NCBI GenBank assembly: GCA_038320345.1
Contig: JBBQED010000002.1
Location: 62,001 to 126,000 of the forward strand
Length of the DNA stretch: 64,000 bases
Direction of reading: 5' to 3'
Source of the DNA: JBBQED01 sp038320345
GTDB taxonomy: Bacteria; Bacteroidota; Bacteroidia; AKYH767-A; OLB10
In this document: positions 63,619 through 64,000 of the stretch, one piece after another
Position numbering within the stretch: position 1 is the stretch's first letter
Layout of the letters: each line of letters opens with the position of its first letter
Made by a program: the position numbers and the translations under genes
Notes under the pieces: generated by a model
The model's database searches: none
What the model saw: only the letters and a program-made list of their open reading frames with translations
What the model was told of the DNA's origin: nothing

Positions 63619-64000
63619 ATGCTCAGAAAAGTAATTTCCATCCAACCTGGGTTACCACAGCAAATGGGTGAATTAACGATTCATCAACCACTACCTTCTA
63701 GCGGTTTGCAAGATCTTGATCCGTTTTTATTACTGCATCATCTTGGTCCGAAATTTATGGAGAAAGGGAATCAAGGATTACCCTTTGGTCCGCATCCACA
63801 TCGAGGATTTGAAGCAGTGTCGTTTATCTTTAAAGGTTCTGTTTTACATCACGATTCTAGAGGTAATAAATCTACTATTTCAGATGGAGGAGTACAATGG
63901 ATGACCGCAGGAATGGGAATAATTCATTCTGAAAATCTCTCCAAAGAAATGCAGGCTAATGGTGGGCCGTTGGAATTAATTCAACTCTGGATTAATCTAC
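63619..64000 (+). CDS. Pirin-family protein, 5' part (cut by window edge)
   Basis: About 127 residues seen. Starts MLRKVISIQPGLPQQMGELT; then DLDPFLLLHHLGP and the pirin metal-binding motif GPHPHRGFEAVSFIFKG and MTAGMGIIHSENLS, in which His and Glu are iron ligands in a bicupin fold. Bacterial pirins include quercetinases and regulators; the role is unknown here. The rest lies outside the window. Confidence 0.9.
   Translation, partial: MLRKVISIQPGLPQQMGELTIHQPLPSSGLQDLDPFLLLHHLGPKFMEKGNQGLPFGPHPHRGFEAVSFIFKGSVLHHDSRGNKSTISDGGVQWMTAGMGIIHSENLSKEMQANGGPLELIQLWINL

Noticed and set aside
1..64000. tRNA, rRNA, insertion sequences, phage or conjugation genes
   Set aside because: Looked for in the spacers by eye and not found; a dedicated tRNA or RNA-family search was not possible here.

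Overview
The window reads as a chromosome segment of a Bacteroidota bacterium, probably from the Chitinophagales/Sphingobacteriales side of the phylum. The grounds are: an AT-rich sequence (judged by eye), many starts preceded by TAnnTTTG (the Bacteroidota sigma-A -7 element) with few clear Shine-Dalgarno sequences, two proteins with type IX secretion (T9SS) type A sorting tails, a small Bacteroidota-type RNA polymerase omega subunit, and several Bacteroidota-restricted families (DUF4835, DUF4139, LytTR cassettes, many lipoproteins). I see no rRNA, tRNA, CRISPR array, insertion sequence, integrase or phage gene. Coding density is high and most genes are housekeeping.

Layout. 1-5.1 kb: 5' part of dnaX, a multi-pass membrane protein, and a three-gene LytS/LytTR signalling cassette with its own membrane protein. 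5.3-9.8 kb: paaZ plus a crotonase (phenylacetate-type aromatic degradation), a Nudix hydrolase and pfkA. 9.9-14.7 kb: outer-membrane protein, thioredoxin-like lipoprotein, two POT peptide transporters. 14.9-24.4 kb: YbaB, DUF1569, secreted proteins, an S9A prolyl oligopeptidase and a DUF885 protein (peptide use), a GNAT-like enzyme, a stand-alone sorting-domain protein, AIM24. 24.5-30.7 kb: DUF4139, recF, and a Gfo/Idh - lipoprotein - sugar transferase operon for surface polysaccharide. 30.8-34.7 kb: pcm, hsp20, and surE - two small membrane proteins - lpxB. 34.8-43.4 kb: short ssb, an AT-rich spacer with palindromes, a zinc-ribbon protein, a TPR protein, gyrA and clpC.

43.4-54.6 kb: fabI, recN, the bamD-rpoZ-coaBC-DUF4835 operon, a serine palmitoyltransferase-like enzyme, a Lys/Ala-rich histone H1-like protein, two FKBP lipoproteins with an NrnA-type phosphoesterase, and ndk. 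54.6-64 kb: DciA-like DUF721 with a tiny membrane protein after it, a SAM hydroxide adenosyltransferase with an ABM protein, an AlkB-type membrane hydroxylase divergent from an orphan cytochrome oxidase subunit III, a small secreted protein before a ~1,180-residue BNR/PKD T9SS protein, a 3-hydroxyacyl-CoA dehydrogenase, and the start of a pirin.

Functional links: replication and repair genes (dnaX, recF, ssb, gyrA, recN, DUF721) are spread through the window without dnaA or dnaN. Envelope genes (lpxB, bamD, sugar transferase, FKBP lipoproteins, AIM24, DUF4835) and peptide-use genes (two POT transporters, S9A, DUF885) recur. paaZ, the crotonase and the hydroxyacyl-CoA dehydrogenase fit one aromatic/beta-oxidation route but are not all adjacent. 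I found no clear undescribed multi-gene system. The best leads are the two spacers with palindromes or DnaA-box-like sites around ssb and gyrA, the repeated octamer upstream of the LytTR cassette, the cargo-less sorting-domain protein, the 36-codon membrane ORF, and the secreted pair at 58.3-62.4 kb. Many start codons were moved inward from the longest ORF where signal peptides or promoter elements required it.
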